Positions 1 to 10,560 of a DNA stretch of 64,000 nt are shown one piece after another. Source of the stretch: Vermamoeba vermiformis (taxonomy: Eukaryota > Tubulinea > Echinamoebida). The translations under genes were made by a program, and so were the position numbers. The stretch covers positions 248,001-312,000 of the forward strand of contig JBEWZL010000102.1 in the NCBI GenBank assembly GCA_045837725.1. The letters run 5' to 3'. The notes beneath the pieces were generated by a model. That model was not told where the DNA came from. It saw only the letters and a program-made list of their open reading frames with translations, and ran no database searches. Positions within the stretch are counted from its first letter, which is position 1. Every line of letters begins with the position of its first letter.

Positions 1-192
1 TTGGATGGTAGATTGGATGGGCGTGTTAGTCGTGCGCAATGTGTTGGGTGTTACTGGCTGATAGAACGAAGCTGATTCGTTGGTGTATAATAATATGCTG
101 GAGTACATTTGGAGCTCTGCTGTGGTTGACTTCAACGCGATCTGACAGGACAATGATTATTTGTTTTGCAGCCACAGATACACGAACACAAT
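1..192. other. Left-edge sequence, probably 5' leader or intron of mS37 gene
   Basis: No convincing coding exon is visible here. A pyrimidine-rich stretch ending in TTTTGCAG near position 171 looks like a 3' splice site about 20 bp before the mS37 start codon, so part of this block may be an intron in the 5' untranslated region. It could also hold the end of a neighbouring gene cut off by the window edge. Confidence 0.3.
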
Positions 193-647
193 ATGGATTC
201 AGATGGAATTGGCAAGCCCCCTGGTCTACCTTCACGATATCGTAATAGACCGCCTAACTTGAAGTTTTTGCGTCAAAATCCGTGTTTGAAACAGTGGATT
301 ATGTTGATCGAATGCTACACTGTTAATAGTTATGCAAACAAGCCTTGTTTGAAGGAATTATTGGCATTTGAAGGATGTTCAGCAAATATGGTGCGTATTC
401 AATGATAACTAAGCTCAGCAATAATTTTGGAGTATTTTTCGATAATTATTTTCATTATTTAATTTTACAACACTCTACTTGCCAACATTCAATTTATTCA
501 AAAGTTTATTAATATTATCTAATTTAAATTAATGCGATGTGCTATTAACGAGCGGATCTACAGAAAAGTGCCAAGCAACGCATTGCCTCAACACGTTATC
601 ACATGAAGCGATTGGTGAAAGAAGCAGCGCGTCTAGTGCCTAAATAA
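193..647 (+). CDS. MRPS37: Mitochondrial small ribosomal subunit protein mS37 (CHCHD1/MRP10 family)
   Basis: This small twin CX9C protein belongs to the mitochondrial ribosome small subunit; family members are imported and oxidised by the MIA40 pathway. Two exons are visible: 193-390 and 564-647, joined across a GTGCGT...CTACAG intron. The predicted product is about 93 residues. It shows NPCLKQWIMLIEC, where the two cysteines are spaced CX9C, followed by a second pair, CLKELLAFEGC, also CX9C. The order NPC...C...C...C and the basic C-terminal tail match CHCHD1/Mrp10. The start at 193 is chosen because it gives the usual short N-terminus rich in Pro, Arg and Lys. The gene converges on the RagA gene with about 158 bp between stops. 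Other CHCH proteins are possible, but the NPCLK signature favours mS37. Confidence 0.82.
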
Positions 648-805
648 TACTACAGTTATGCAAGAATATATATATAAATAAGCGGTTAATATGTACGATG
701 CAGAGTGTTTATTATATTACAGATGCAGTGAGGCCGAGTACACGCAGACAACAGCTCTCTATTCTACAGTCATATATACTGGACCGCGTGCTATTCACAA
801 GAGGT

Positions 806-2045
806 TCAAGCGGTGGAAGAGATGAACGAGTCGAAGTGTTTCTTTGCGATCTTGATGTTCACCAGTGTGGCGGCAGGCTCTGACAATAGCGATCAGTACA
901 CTATATATATATATATGCAGCATGGAGGACGAACAACAACGTACGAATAGAGGGGTCGGTGATGATGACCATGACGTAGGTGTTGGTGGTGAACTCATCA
1001 ATGTAGGCCGCAAAAGCGCTGTTCTTGACCTCCATGGCCTGGAACTGTGCCTGCGACTTGCTGCAGCTGAGCTTGAACTGCTTGATGATGTTCGATATCT
1101 TCTCGAACCGGTGCGGATCTTTCACCGAACCACTCCCGCTGCTGTGCGATATCACCAGGAAGGTCGCTTTCTCGAACAGCACCACCTCCTCGGCCTCACA
1201 TATGCGACGGAACTTGTCCAAGCGCTTCTCCACGAGTTTGACATTCGGGATCAGACTGTACACGATCGAGCTCCACGCGCGGTACAGTGTCTCGTCCCAG
1301 ATGGAGGTCCTGAAACAGCTCGCTTTCTGCGGCAGTGTGAGTTCGCGCACCTCGTTCTCTTTGGCTTTGAACACTGCATCGCGCTGCTCCTCGGGCACCA
1401 GATCCATCTTGTGGATGAGACAGAAGATCTTGGCGTCCTTGGAGTTCTGTCTGATGGCCTCGACGCACTGCTTGTAGTACTTGACGTCCTTGTCGACCTC
1501 TTTGCTGTCAATGTCGAATACGTAGACCAACACCTCGACGTTGCGGAAGATGTGATCGCGCTGCGAGGCGAAGTAGTTCTCCATGAACGAGTCTTGGCTG
1601 TCACAGGCGAGGTCAGACACGCGTCATGTGCAGTGCTAATATACAATATTGCGGTATTAAGTTGTGCTTACCCTCCGCAGTCCCACAGATTCAGCACGAG
1701 ATTGCCGAGAAATCGCACGTGTGAGTGCTCCACATCCACTGTCAGCCACGGTCAATAATTGCAGGGTAATGTATTGTCGCGATATACTTACATGTAGCAC
1801 CTAATCTCATCGTGTCTCGTGCTAAAATAGATTGCAGATCAGCACAAAGCAACACAATAAAATAATAAAATAAATTATAATTTCCCAACTTGTCTATTAG
1901 TAATGAGCCATACCAATATAATTCGCAAAAATAATGCTGCGCATTGATGTTTTGCCGCTACCGCTTTTACCCATGAGCAAGACCTTCAATAACAACGAGT
2001 CAGATCTTGATCAGATCCACTTGTTCCACTTACTTTTCGCTTCAT
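806..2045 (-). CDS. RRAGA: Rag small GTPase, RagA/RagB (Gtr1) type
   Basis: Rag GTPases sit on the lysosome as RagA/B-RagC/D heterodimers and recruit mTORC1 in response to amino acids. Five exons can be read from the minus strand. The first holds only four codons (MKRK), then [17 protein letters not shown] gives the P-loop. Further exons give [32 protein letters not shown] (switch II) and [15 protein letters not shown] (base-specificity loop). The C-terminal roadblock-like half contains [18 protein letters not shown] and [17 protein letters not shown], ending after a last intron in a short [14 protein letters not shown] segment. The length of about 300 residues is normal. The tail is shorter than in human RagA. 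The start is 121 bp from the divergent REV1 start, so a shared promoter is likely. LAMTOR5, part of the Ragulator that anchors Rags, lies at 46.7 kb. Confidence 0.93.
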
Positions 2046-2166
2046 TGTGTCTGACTTGTAATCAATACCGATACTATTATGACAGTTATTGCACGATGAT
2101 GTGCCGTGAAGCAGACAAACAAATAAAATAAGACCCTGATCAGAATCAGAAACTCAAGACCCGCGA

Positions 2167-4790
2167 ATGACAGACAAGAGTTCCAACACCAGCACGAGTG
2201 CATTTGAGGACTGGAGACACTACAGGGATGTCAAGACTGCCAAGCTTCAACAGCAGTATGGCACTCCGAGTGGTGCGAGCACATCCAAAGTGTTTGAAGG
2301 CACTGTCGCCTTCATCTCACCTTCAGTGACGCATATACGCACTAATAAGGAGACTGGTCGCGAAGAGCGATTTGATCAAAAAGATTTGTTGCGCTTGTAT
2401 TCGCAGTAAGTGTAATTTATTTTTTAAATTCAGATTCGCAGAATAATTAATTCGAATAACTCATTGCAACCAGACATGGCGGTACAATCTCCATGTCGCT
2501 CGATGCATCGGTGACGCACTACATTGGAGACTCGATCCCCATCTCGTTGAAGCGACAACTGAACGACTCCACACGCCCTCTGCGCGTCCAACTGCTGAGT
2601 GCGGAGTGGCTGTTCGACTCGATTCAGCGCCAGGCACGTGCTCCAGTGCTGGTCCACTCGCTCACTCGACCCAAGGGCATGGCGACCAGTGCTGAGAATC
2701 CTAACTTTGTCGCGGGTGCGTAACACGTGAAGTGTTCTATATTTAGCACCTATTCATGAACCATTAGACTACTTGAAGAGCTCACGTCTGCACAAATTGT
2801 CCACGTGGAAGGCCGAGCTGACCGAGTCCCTCACACGCCACGTGCCACCAGTGTCCCCCGACAAGTCTGCTGGCACACGCATTTACGCGTACCTTGATAT
2901 GGACCAATTCTTCTGCGCGGTGTCGCTCCGCACCCGACCTGAACTCAAAGACCGGCCTGGTAAGTACGACAGTTGACACCTGTCACACTCACACCTGCAT
3001 CAGTGGCCGTCACGCACGGAGGTCAGCGCGGCGTGTGCGCAAGTGTCAATTACAAGGTACGTCACGTGCTCTGATTGGTGGCTGCTCACAGCTATATTTA
3101 GGCACGACAGTACGGCGTGGAGAATGGCAGTTGGCTGGGTGACGCGGAGAAAAAATGTCCCGCGCTGGTGACACTGCCGTACGACTTTGAGGCCTACGAG
3201 TCCGTGGCACGGCAGGTACTCGATCTCGTGCGATCTCGCGTGTCACGTGTCAAAGTGCTGAGCTGCGATGAGTGTCTGGTTGACATCTCGCACACCGGTG
3301 GCATTGATCAGGCGGAACAACTCGTCGGAGAATTGCGCCAAGCCATATATGGCAAGTGCATGGCAATAACAGTGCATGAGCTAATTATAGCCTCTAGACA
3401 GCACACAATGCACGTGCAGTGCGGGTATTGGGACCTCACCGCTGCTGGCACTCTTTGCGCTGAGGTAACTAAGTTATCACTTCCATAAAAGGAAATACTA
3501 ACGCATTGCTCATTGCAGACAAGCCAAGTGTAAGTGTTGAAATAGTTGCAAAGCTTAACTTTATGTAACTGACACGTGTCACAGTGCAAGGGCCCGATCA
3601 CCAATTCACCGCGCCACTCAACGCCGAACAACTCGGTGAGTGGTTGAAGCCACTGCCATGTGATTGGCTGCCAAGAATAGGACGGACCAATCGCGTCAAG
3701 CTCGAGTCATTGCACGCGCGGACACTGCGAGATCTGCAACGCGTGGCACTCGACGATCTGCGGCGCGTGTTCGGCGTGAATGAAGGACTGCGCTTGCACG
3801 AGGCCTGTCGCGGCATTGATCGCAATCAGCACCACGCCTTTGAGGTACTGCACGAGTGATCACGTGCCACTGAACTCACACGCGTCGTTGTTTCACAGAA
3901 CGAGCCCAAGAAGTCGGTGACACTCTCCGTCACGTATGGCGTGCGATTCAACGAGCAGCAAGAGGAGCAGTTTCAGGCCTTTCTGCGCGACATGGTGCGC
4001 GAGGTGTGTCAACGACTGACACGGGCCAATGTGCGAGCACGTGCCCTGGGCATGGTGATCTATCGTCGCGATGACAGTCCAGGCCACGTGATTGATGCGC
4101 AAGAAGAGTCTGAAGGCAGTCAGAGCGCAGACTCAGCCGAAGAGGACGAGGTCCGTGCAGTGCAGTCACGTGTCCCATCGAGCTATCTCGGTCACGGGCG
4201 ATGCACGCAAGTCAAGGCCGCCAAGCAGCTGCGCACGGCGAGCAGTGATGCGGAACAACTGTTGCAGGAGTGGTTGACACTGTGGCGTGACGCACAGGTG
4301 TCATTGAGTGACCTGCGCGGTGTCGTGCTCAAAGCACACAAGTTCGAAGTCAACAAGCACGGCCAGTCACCAATCAGTCCGCGCAGTCGCTCGATTGCGG
4401 ACTATTTCAAGCCACAATCTCCCACAAAGGTGACTGCTGAACTAACACGTGATCCGATATTTGCAGAGGAGTCGAGTGATGACGTGCTGTCAGTGTTCCG
4501 CGAGTGGTTGGAACAGCGCAGTGAGCTGTCGCAGCTCGATGTCGAGTTGTTGCAGCAGTACTTGCACCACCTCATCGTGTTCGAGCACAATCTCGCTGCT
4601 GTGGTTACACTGCTCAATCTCCTCAAACGGCAAGTCCGCTGCACTCGAATCACGTGACACATCGACTGACATGTTTGACAGCAAATCACGTGCCAAGCCC
4701 AGTTGGGACTCACCCGTGACAGCGCTGGTGACACGTGTGCAGCAGACAGTGCAGAGTCGCTACCAGTCGCAGCTCGTGCTAGCAGACTAG
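2167..4790 (+). CDS. REV1: DNA repair polymerase REV1 (deoxycytidyl transferase, Y family)
   Basis: REV1 inserts dCMP opposite damaged or abasic template bases and scaffolds other translesion polymerases. Visible in order: an N-terminal BRCT domain (VFEGTVAFISPSVTHI, then HGGTISMSLDASVTHYIGD and AEWLFDSI), a linker with RLHKLSTWKAEL, the polymerase palm with metal-binding YLDMDQFFCAVSL and SCDECLVDIS, then SAGIGTSPLLALFALRQAK, a little-finger region, and a C-terminal domain ending TALVTRVQQTVQSRY that resembles the REV1 region binding other polymerases. Splicing is supported by continuous reading frames across about eight short introns. Two introns need GC-AG boundaries (3352-3397 and 4630-4681). 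One tiny exon near 3529 carries only about 11 nt. The stop codon overlaps the opposite-strand LCMT1 stop. Confidence 0.92.
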
Positions 4791-6071
4791 TCCGCACGCA
4801 GCGTCAGTTCAGGGGCCAGTGCGCGCCACTTAAGTGCTGCCTGGGCCTGGTCGAGGGTGCGATCTGTGACAGCAATCACGAGACAGTAGTGCGCTTGTAT
4901 CAGGTACCACTCCTCCAACTCGTCGAAGAGCTCAATCTTCTCCACACTGCGGCAGCATCAGTATCGCCCATATAGAGAGTGCAGGCTCGTCTTACCGCGC
5001 ATTCTCAGCTGGATCCAGCAGTCGCTCGTACACTTGGTTCATATCTCCGACAATCACGTGACTCCAACCACGGTTCATGAATCGTGTGCGCTGATGTTCA
5101 GCTGTGGGATAGCTCTCCACACTCAGCAGTGGTGTGCCGCGACCCTGGTGGTGTACTTTAGCACGCTACACTCAGCAGATGCAGACTGTTACTTACGGAG
5201 AGATTTTTCAACATTTGTTTGCCGAATGGATCGTGCGGCAATATCTGCTCGTACACTACCATAGTCGCTGTCGTAAATTGCATGCTCAAGAACTGAATGA
5301 GTGCATCTGAGTCTCGTGGCGGCAAGTAGACCAGTACACATTCGCTCAAGATGATTGTTGGCTTGCTGATAGATCTCCTATTAGCAACACTAGTATAATT
5401 AATAAAGAACAATTACCTGTAGTCTAAACCAGTAGCATCTAATTTCTGTTTGACAGCATCCAAGTCACGCAAATCAATGACACCCAAATAATAGTCCTTA
5501 GCGCGCACCTCGCCATTGCCAGCGAATGAAAGCTCTTCAAATAGTTGTTGCAGAGGCTTTTGACGTCGTAACAGCGCGGCTTTGTTGAGCACCACTGTCT
5601 GGAAGTCTAACTCAACGTACTTGCTGAAGGTAATGCCTTGTGACTGCGTACGATGAATTAAGACTATGACCGAGTTTAGTACGCAACTTACCTTGAAATG
5701 AAAGTAATTGGTGTCAAATCCAGCACCAAGAGAAAGTACTTGACATCCGCCGAGAGAATGGAACCGGGTAATTAATCTGCGAATGGCAGATACTCTAGAA
5801 TAATAGCCTGTAACGGGGCGATTAGAAATACACGTAATTTGGGTTGGTTTGACAAGATTACCTCGGTTGATCAACGGTGGTCTTCGCGGTGCATTTTTGG
5901 CGAAGTACTTGACGAAATTGTCGTTAAAATAGCCCAGTTGCACTGCGGAGCTATTAAACAAATTTTTAGCAATTAAAAAATTCAAAGGGCGATCGAGTTT
6001 ACGTACACTTTGCAGGTGGTAGCGTCATCATTCGTAGAAATGACAGCATCGTCGTCACTGATATCGGTCAT
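4787..6071 (-). CDS. LCMT1: Leucine carboxyl methyltransferase 1 (PP2A C-terminal methylation)
   Basis: LCMT1/PPM1 uses S-adenosylmethionine to methylate the C-terminal leucine of the PP2A catalytic subunit. The minus-strand exons give an acidic N-terminus (MTDISDDDAVISTNDD), then PRRPPLINRG and NRPVTGYYSRVSAIRRLI, the SAM-binding motif VLSLGAGFDTNYF, YVELDFQTVVLNKAALL, and ECVLVYLPPRDSDALIQFL followed by VVYEQILPHDPFGKQML, all in the family order. The last exon ends in WRALAPELTLRAD and a TAG at 4787-4789. This TAG overlaps the REV1 TAG on the other strand within the palindrome CTAG. Total length is about 330 residues, normal for the family. The start at 6071 faces the SIN3 gene, 216 bp away. 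Confidence 0.93.
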
Positions 6072-6287
6072 GATTAAATAAGCTCTCCCCCAATCAACCA
6101 GTCAATGTGGATAGATAAGGGACGAATTGTAAATTTTTTGTGCCGGTTTTTTCTTCGGTCAAATTTCGCGGCTAGAATTAGAACCAAACATTGTTTTAAC
6201 TCAGCTCATTCGCGAACAACACTTGAGAGCTGTTTATGTACTAGTCAATCAACGACTCCAAGTACCTATATCAGTACATTTATCGCC

Positions 6288-9200
6288 ATGAGCCATCCGA
6301 ACCATTTTACTGGCAGTAACCTTCCCACCGAAGGCTATCCTCCTTTCACCGGACAACCACCTCTGTAGTACGTAGTTGCGCTCGTGTAATAGTGCAGTCA
6401 ATATTTCAGCGACAAGTATTTTTTTTAAATTATTTTCCAGGGATGTCAATCTCTGATCCTTCCGAAAGTTGAGAACTCTGTCGCAAATCAATATTAATCT
6501 CTTTTAAAAATTAATCTCGCAATACTTCTAGCATTGGCTTTCGATTGAATAGCACTTTCATTTGTTAACCCTCCCTAATCTGGCAAACCTAACTAATCAC
6601 CACTTTAGTGCCGCAGCAGGCGTACCGCCCTTCATGGGCGCACACCCCACACAACAAGTGTTGTTGCCCCCCGCGCAGTCACTGCCACCTGGCACAGCTG
6701 TTCTACCGCAACCCGGTGGGTTCCCGACGCCACAAAAAGACAAGCTCGAGAGTGCCTTAGACTTCTTAGAGCAAGTCAAAGCCGTGTTTGAACATCGCCT
6801 GGAGGTTTATAATCAATTTTTGGATATTATGAAGGAGTTCAAAGCGCACTCGTAAGTTTCAAAGTTTATCATGAAACACAAAAAGTCCCGCGATCCAACT
6901 TCCGACATCGAAAATATAATTATTATCGTGTCGAAAGAGGCTGTCGGGGTAATCGCTTTGGTCATCGGACTTGATCTGCAGCGAATATTTTTCATCGCCA
7001 AACCGGCAGGCGATATGACAATTTTAGAGAATCACGTGCCACATTAATAATTTGTGAAATTTCCTGCTGATCGGTTTGCCTTAGGATTGATACTCCGGGA
7101 GTCATTGCTCGCGTCAAGGAACTGTTCAAGGGTCACCCTAAGCTGATTTTTGGTTTCAATACTTTCTTGCCTCCTGGCTACAAGATCGATCTGGCCGAAG
7201 TTGAGGCCGAAGAAGAGCAACGCAAGCGACAAGAGCAACAGAAACAAGCCTCGGCTGCCAAGGGTGAGGCATGGGACGCGCAATCAGCCGCCGCGCAAAA
7301 GAAATACCCCGAAGAGTTCGATCAAGCCCGCAACTACGTGCGCAAGATCAAGGTCCGCTTCGAGTATCAGCCACACATCTACAAGGCCTTCTTAGAGATA
7401 CTGCACACCTACCACAACAAACAACACACAATCCAAGAAGTGTACCAACAAGTGGCTCGTCTATTTAAAGACAATCCAGATCTGCTCGAAGAATTCAAAC
7501 AGTTCTTGCCAGATCCAGCCAATCAAAAGCGTGAGACTGCAGCCCCAGCATCGCAACCTACCGCCGCTGCAGCTGTGACGAACAACAACTTGCAGGGTCC
7601 GCGCAGCAATCGCAGCACTCGCAGCAATCCCCCGCGCAGTGCCATTGCCAGTCAAACTGCTGCCGCTAGTGAGGTACGTTGCACATAACGCTTATTGTCG
7701 CACACTATATATTCATCTACCACAAGCAACAGCCCTCGCGTCGTCCAACACGTGATCGCAGTACACGTGGCGATGACGCGTCCAAGTCGCGCATTGACGG
7801 TTCGTACGGCACATTCACCGAACACAGCTACTTCTTCCGCATCAAATCGTACTTGGGACCCAAGCGCTACCCTGAATTCCTCAAGTGCCTCACGCTGTTC
7901 AATCAAGAGATCATCACCAAGTACGAACTCGTGCTCTTGGCGCGTGATCTGTTGCGCGGCGAGTACGAGCTGTTGAACTGGTTCAAAGAGTTTGTCGGAC
8001 TGGAGGACGAAGAGCTCTCCGAGGACGAGGGCGGCTTCAGCTTGGCAGAACTCGATCTCAGCAACAGCGAGCAGTGCACGCCCAGCTACAGAGCATTGCC
8101 CGAGAAGTACCGCGTGGCCAAGTGCTCTGGTCGCACGCGTCTGTGTGCCTCCGTGCTGAATGACACGTGGATTTCAGTGCCGATTGGCAGCGAGGACGGC
8201 ACATTCAAGAACTCGCGCAAGAATCAGTACGAAGAGCTGTTGTTCAAGTGCGAGGACGATCGCTATGAATTCGATCTGCTGATTGAGAACAACACCTCCA
8301 CCATCAAGTGCGTAGTAGTAGTCTCTTGTAGTCAGTCATTATAGCAGTCACTCATTACATTACTAGGGCCCTCGAGTCGCTGTTGCGCAAGATCAAGACG
8401 CTTACCCCCGAAGAGATCAATTCCTACGAACTCAGCGACAAGGACGAGCTCGAACAGCTGCAGTACAAGGCCATCAAGAAGGTGTACGGCACGCGCGGCA
8501 AAGAGATGGTTGACTCGCTCAAGAAGTACCCTGCAGTCGCCATTCCCGTCGTGTTGGCGCGTCTGAAGCAGAAAGACATTGAGTGGAGCAAAGCCAAGCG
8601 CGAGTGGAACAAGGTGTGGCGTCAGATCAACGAGCGCAACTACCACAAGTCGCTCGATCACATGGGCAGCTTCTTCAAGCAAGACGAGAAGAAGTTCCTC
8701 TCGCCCAAGACACTGCTGCAAGATGTCGCCAAGGCCATGGATCCGAGCTCTGCCGTGCCCTCACAGCTCAACTTTGAGTTCAAACACTCACACATCTTTG
8801 ACGACATTAAGCGACTGATGCAAGTCACATTTGAGAAGAGCATTGGACGCACTGATCGCGAGAAGGCAGACAAACTCGTAAAACAAGTGTTCAGTGAACT
8901 GTTTTCACTGAATCCTCATCGCGTTGAAGACAGTGCCAGTGACGTCAAGCCGCTGAACACAGCCGGTACATCCTCCACGAACACATCGCGCATTGTGTTC
9001 TTAGGCAATGACAACCAATACCTGTTGTTCCGCTACATTCAAGTGCTCTATCAGCGACTAGAACGCGCGCGTGAGATGTCAGCGATCCCGCTCAATCAGT
9101 CGGGCAATTGGAGTGTGATGAAGGACGTCGAGAACGGCACCACGAGCAACATTGTGTCGATCAAGACCGATGAGCGCATGGAAGTTGACAGCACGCGCGA

Positions 9201-10211
9201 GCTAGCTGTGGGCACGACCATGCTGTCCAATGTGCCCGTGGTGCAGCCCTTGGACGAAGAACAGACCATGCAGCGCTACAACAAGTTCATGGACGAGCTG
9301 GTCAAGTTGATCAGCGGTGCCGTGGAGCAGGGGCAGTTTGAAGACGAGGCTCGTCTCGCACTCGGCACTGGCTCCTTCATGCTCTTCACGCTCGATAAGG
9401 TCGTCGGCTACCTCTGCAAACAAGTGCACGTCGTGCTCGGAGATGCGCAAGCAGATCAGCTGCTCGGTCTGTACAACTACGAGTTTGCACGCACGCAAGA
9501 GGGCAATGCCAACGAGCAAGTCTACATCAACAATGCAGCACAACTGTTGCAGAATGGTCGCTGCTACTTGTTTGCCTTTGAAGTCGTAAGTCACTGCGCC
9601 GAATACTTGACACGTGTCAACTCACACATCTTTCACAGAACGCGTCAGTGCTGCACTTGACCATCGAGTACATCTCGCTGGAGAGCGGTAAGGCCACTAA
9701 AGTAGAAGTCAAGCCACTGCCTTCAAACGACAACAGTGGTGCTGGATCTGGTGCTGGCAACAACAACAACAACACCACTGGCTCCAACAACAATGGCAAT
9801 GCACCTTCAGGCCCTAGCAATGGCTCACCGAACTCTTCGGGTGGCAACTCCAGTCCTAGTGGCAATGGCAGCATGCTACCTGCCAGCACACTCAGCTACA
9901 ATGCACGCGAGCTCGAGCAGTGGTCACGCTACACCAATCAGCTGCTGCTCGCTGATCACCCGCACCACATCATCACACACCTGTTCTTGAACAGAAATCT
10001 CAAGAAGAATAAGAAGAACATCGACAAGGTGTTTACGAACATTCAAGTGCACAACGATCTGGGCTCGATGATTGACGTGCGCACACTCAAGACGCGCTAT
10101 GTCGAGCACACAGAGGACTGGTTCTATCGACCCAAGAGCGCTGAACGCGCCGCTCGTGCTGGCACTAAGCGTTCATTCTCACCATCGCTGTTCAACAAGA
10201 TGAAGAGCTGA
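6288..10211 (+). CDS. SIN3: SIN3 transcriptional corepressor scaffold
   Basis: SIN3 scaffolds histone deacetylase complexes and binds many repressors through paired amphipathic helix (PAH) domains. The first exon gives a short Pro/Gly-rich leader starting [12 protein letters not shown] 240-nt intron precedes the PAH1 exon ([24 protein letters not shown]). PAH2 follows near 7320 ([17 protein letters not shown], then [19 protein letters not shown]), and PAH3 near 7800 ([17 protein letters not shown]). From about 8040 comes the HDAC-interaction region ([30 protein letters not shown]), continuing through [15 protein letters not shown] to a C-terminal domain with [19 protein letters not shown]. 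An Asn/Gly/Ser-rich insert sits near 9740-9880. I recognise three PAH units with confidence; a fourth is not obvious. An AATAAA lies about 60 bp after the stop. Confidence 0.93.
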
Positions 10212-10560
10212 GGCGCTTAGAAACACCCAATATTGTTCATATTTTAGAGATTGTAAATCTTACATTGTAATAAATTTCATGCCTTTATGTGCAAAACTAG
10301 TACACACGGAATCTGTTCAAACAGTTTTCATGGCATGATAGTACTGCTTCTTGTTTGGAGGACCCCGATCTCCAGATGAGTCCCGCTTAGCAAACAACAC
10401 TCCTGAGCAGGAGTGGCGGCGAGACCGAGACTTGTTGTTGAGCAGCGGCCAGGGGGGACGGGGACACCGGGTGAAGTGTGACGCTGTTGAGTGTTTGTAT
10501 TTTAGCACTATTGCAAATTCATTTTTATTATTTACTAGTCTCACAAATATTATGACTGCC
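10212..10560. other. Convergent intergenic spacer between SIN3 and SF3B3
   Basis: The first 100 bp hold the SIN3 3' untranslated region with AATAAA near 10269. The last 60 bp hold the AT-rich SF3B3 3' end, with an AATAAA-like signal on the minus strand near 10525. Between them sits a distinct GC-rich block at about 10350-10490 that is described separately. An open frame also crosses the block on the minus strand, ending near 10317 and rich in Arg/Ser, but nothing ties it to a known protein. Confidence 0.5.
10351..10490. ncRNA. Candidate structured non-coding RNA (GC-rich, nested inverted repeats)
   Basis: The block is much richer in G+C than the flanking untranslated regions and contains nested complementary segments. 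The outer pair is GTCCC at 10380-10384 with GGGAC at 10461-10465. The middle pair is AACAA at 10393-10397 with TTGTT at about 10135-10139 of the 10100s block, that is 10435-10439. The inner hairpin is CACTCCT GAGC AGGAGTG at 10398-10415. I could not match it to U1-U6, U3, SRP, RNase P or RNase MRP RNA. The strand is unknown because inverted repeats read on both. The alternative is an unrecognised small coding exon on the minus strand. Confidence 0.3.

Noticed and set aside
865-1758. Long plus-strand open frame of 297 codons
   Set aside because: It lies opposite the RagA exons and shows no conserved motif; its composition follows the RagA codons read in antisense.
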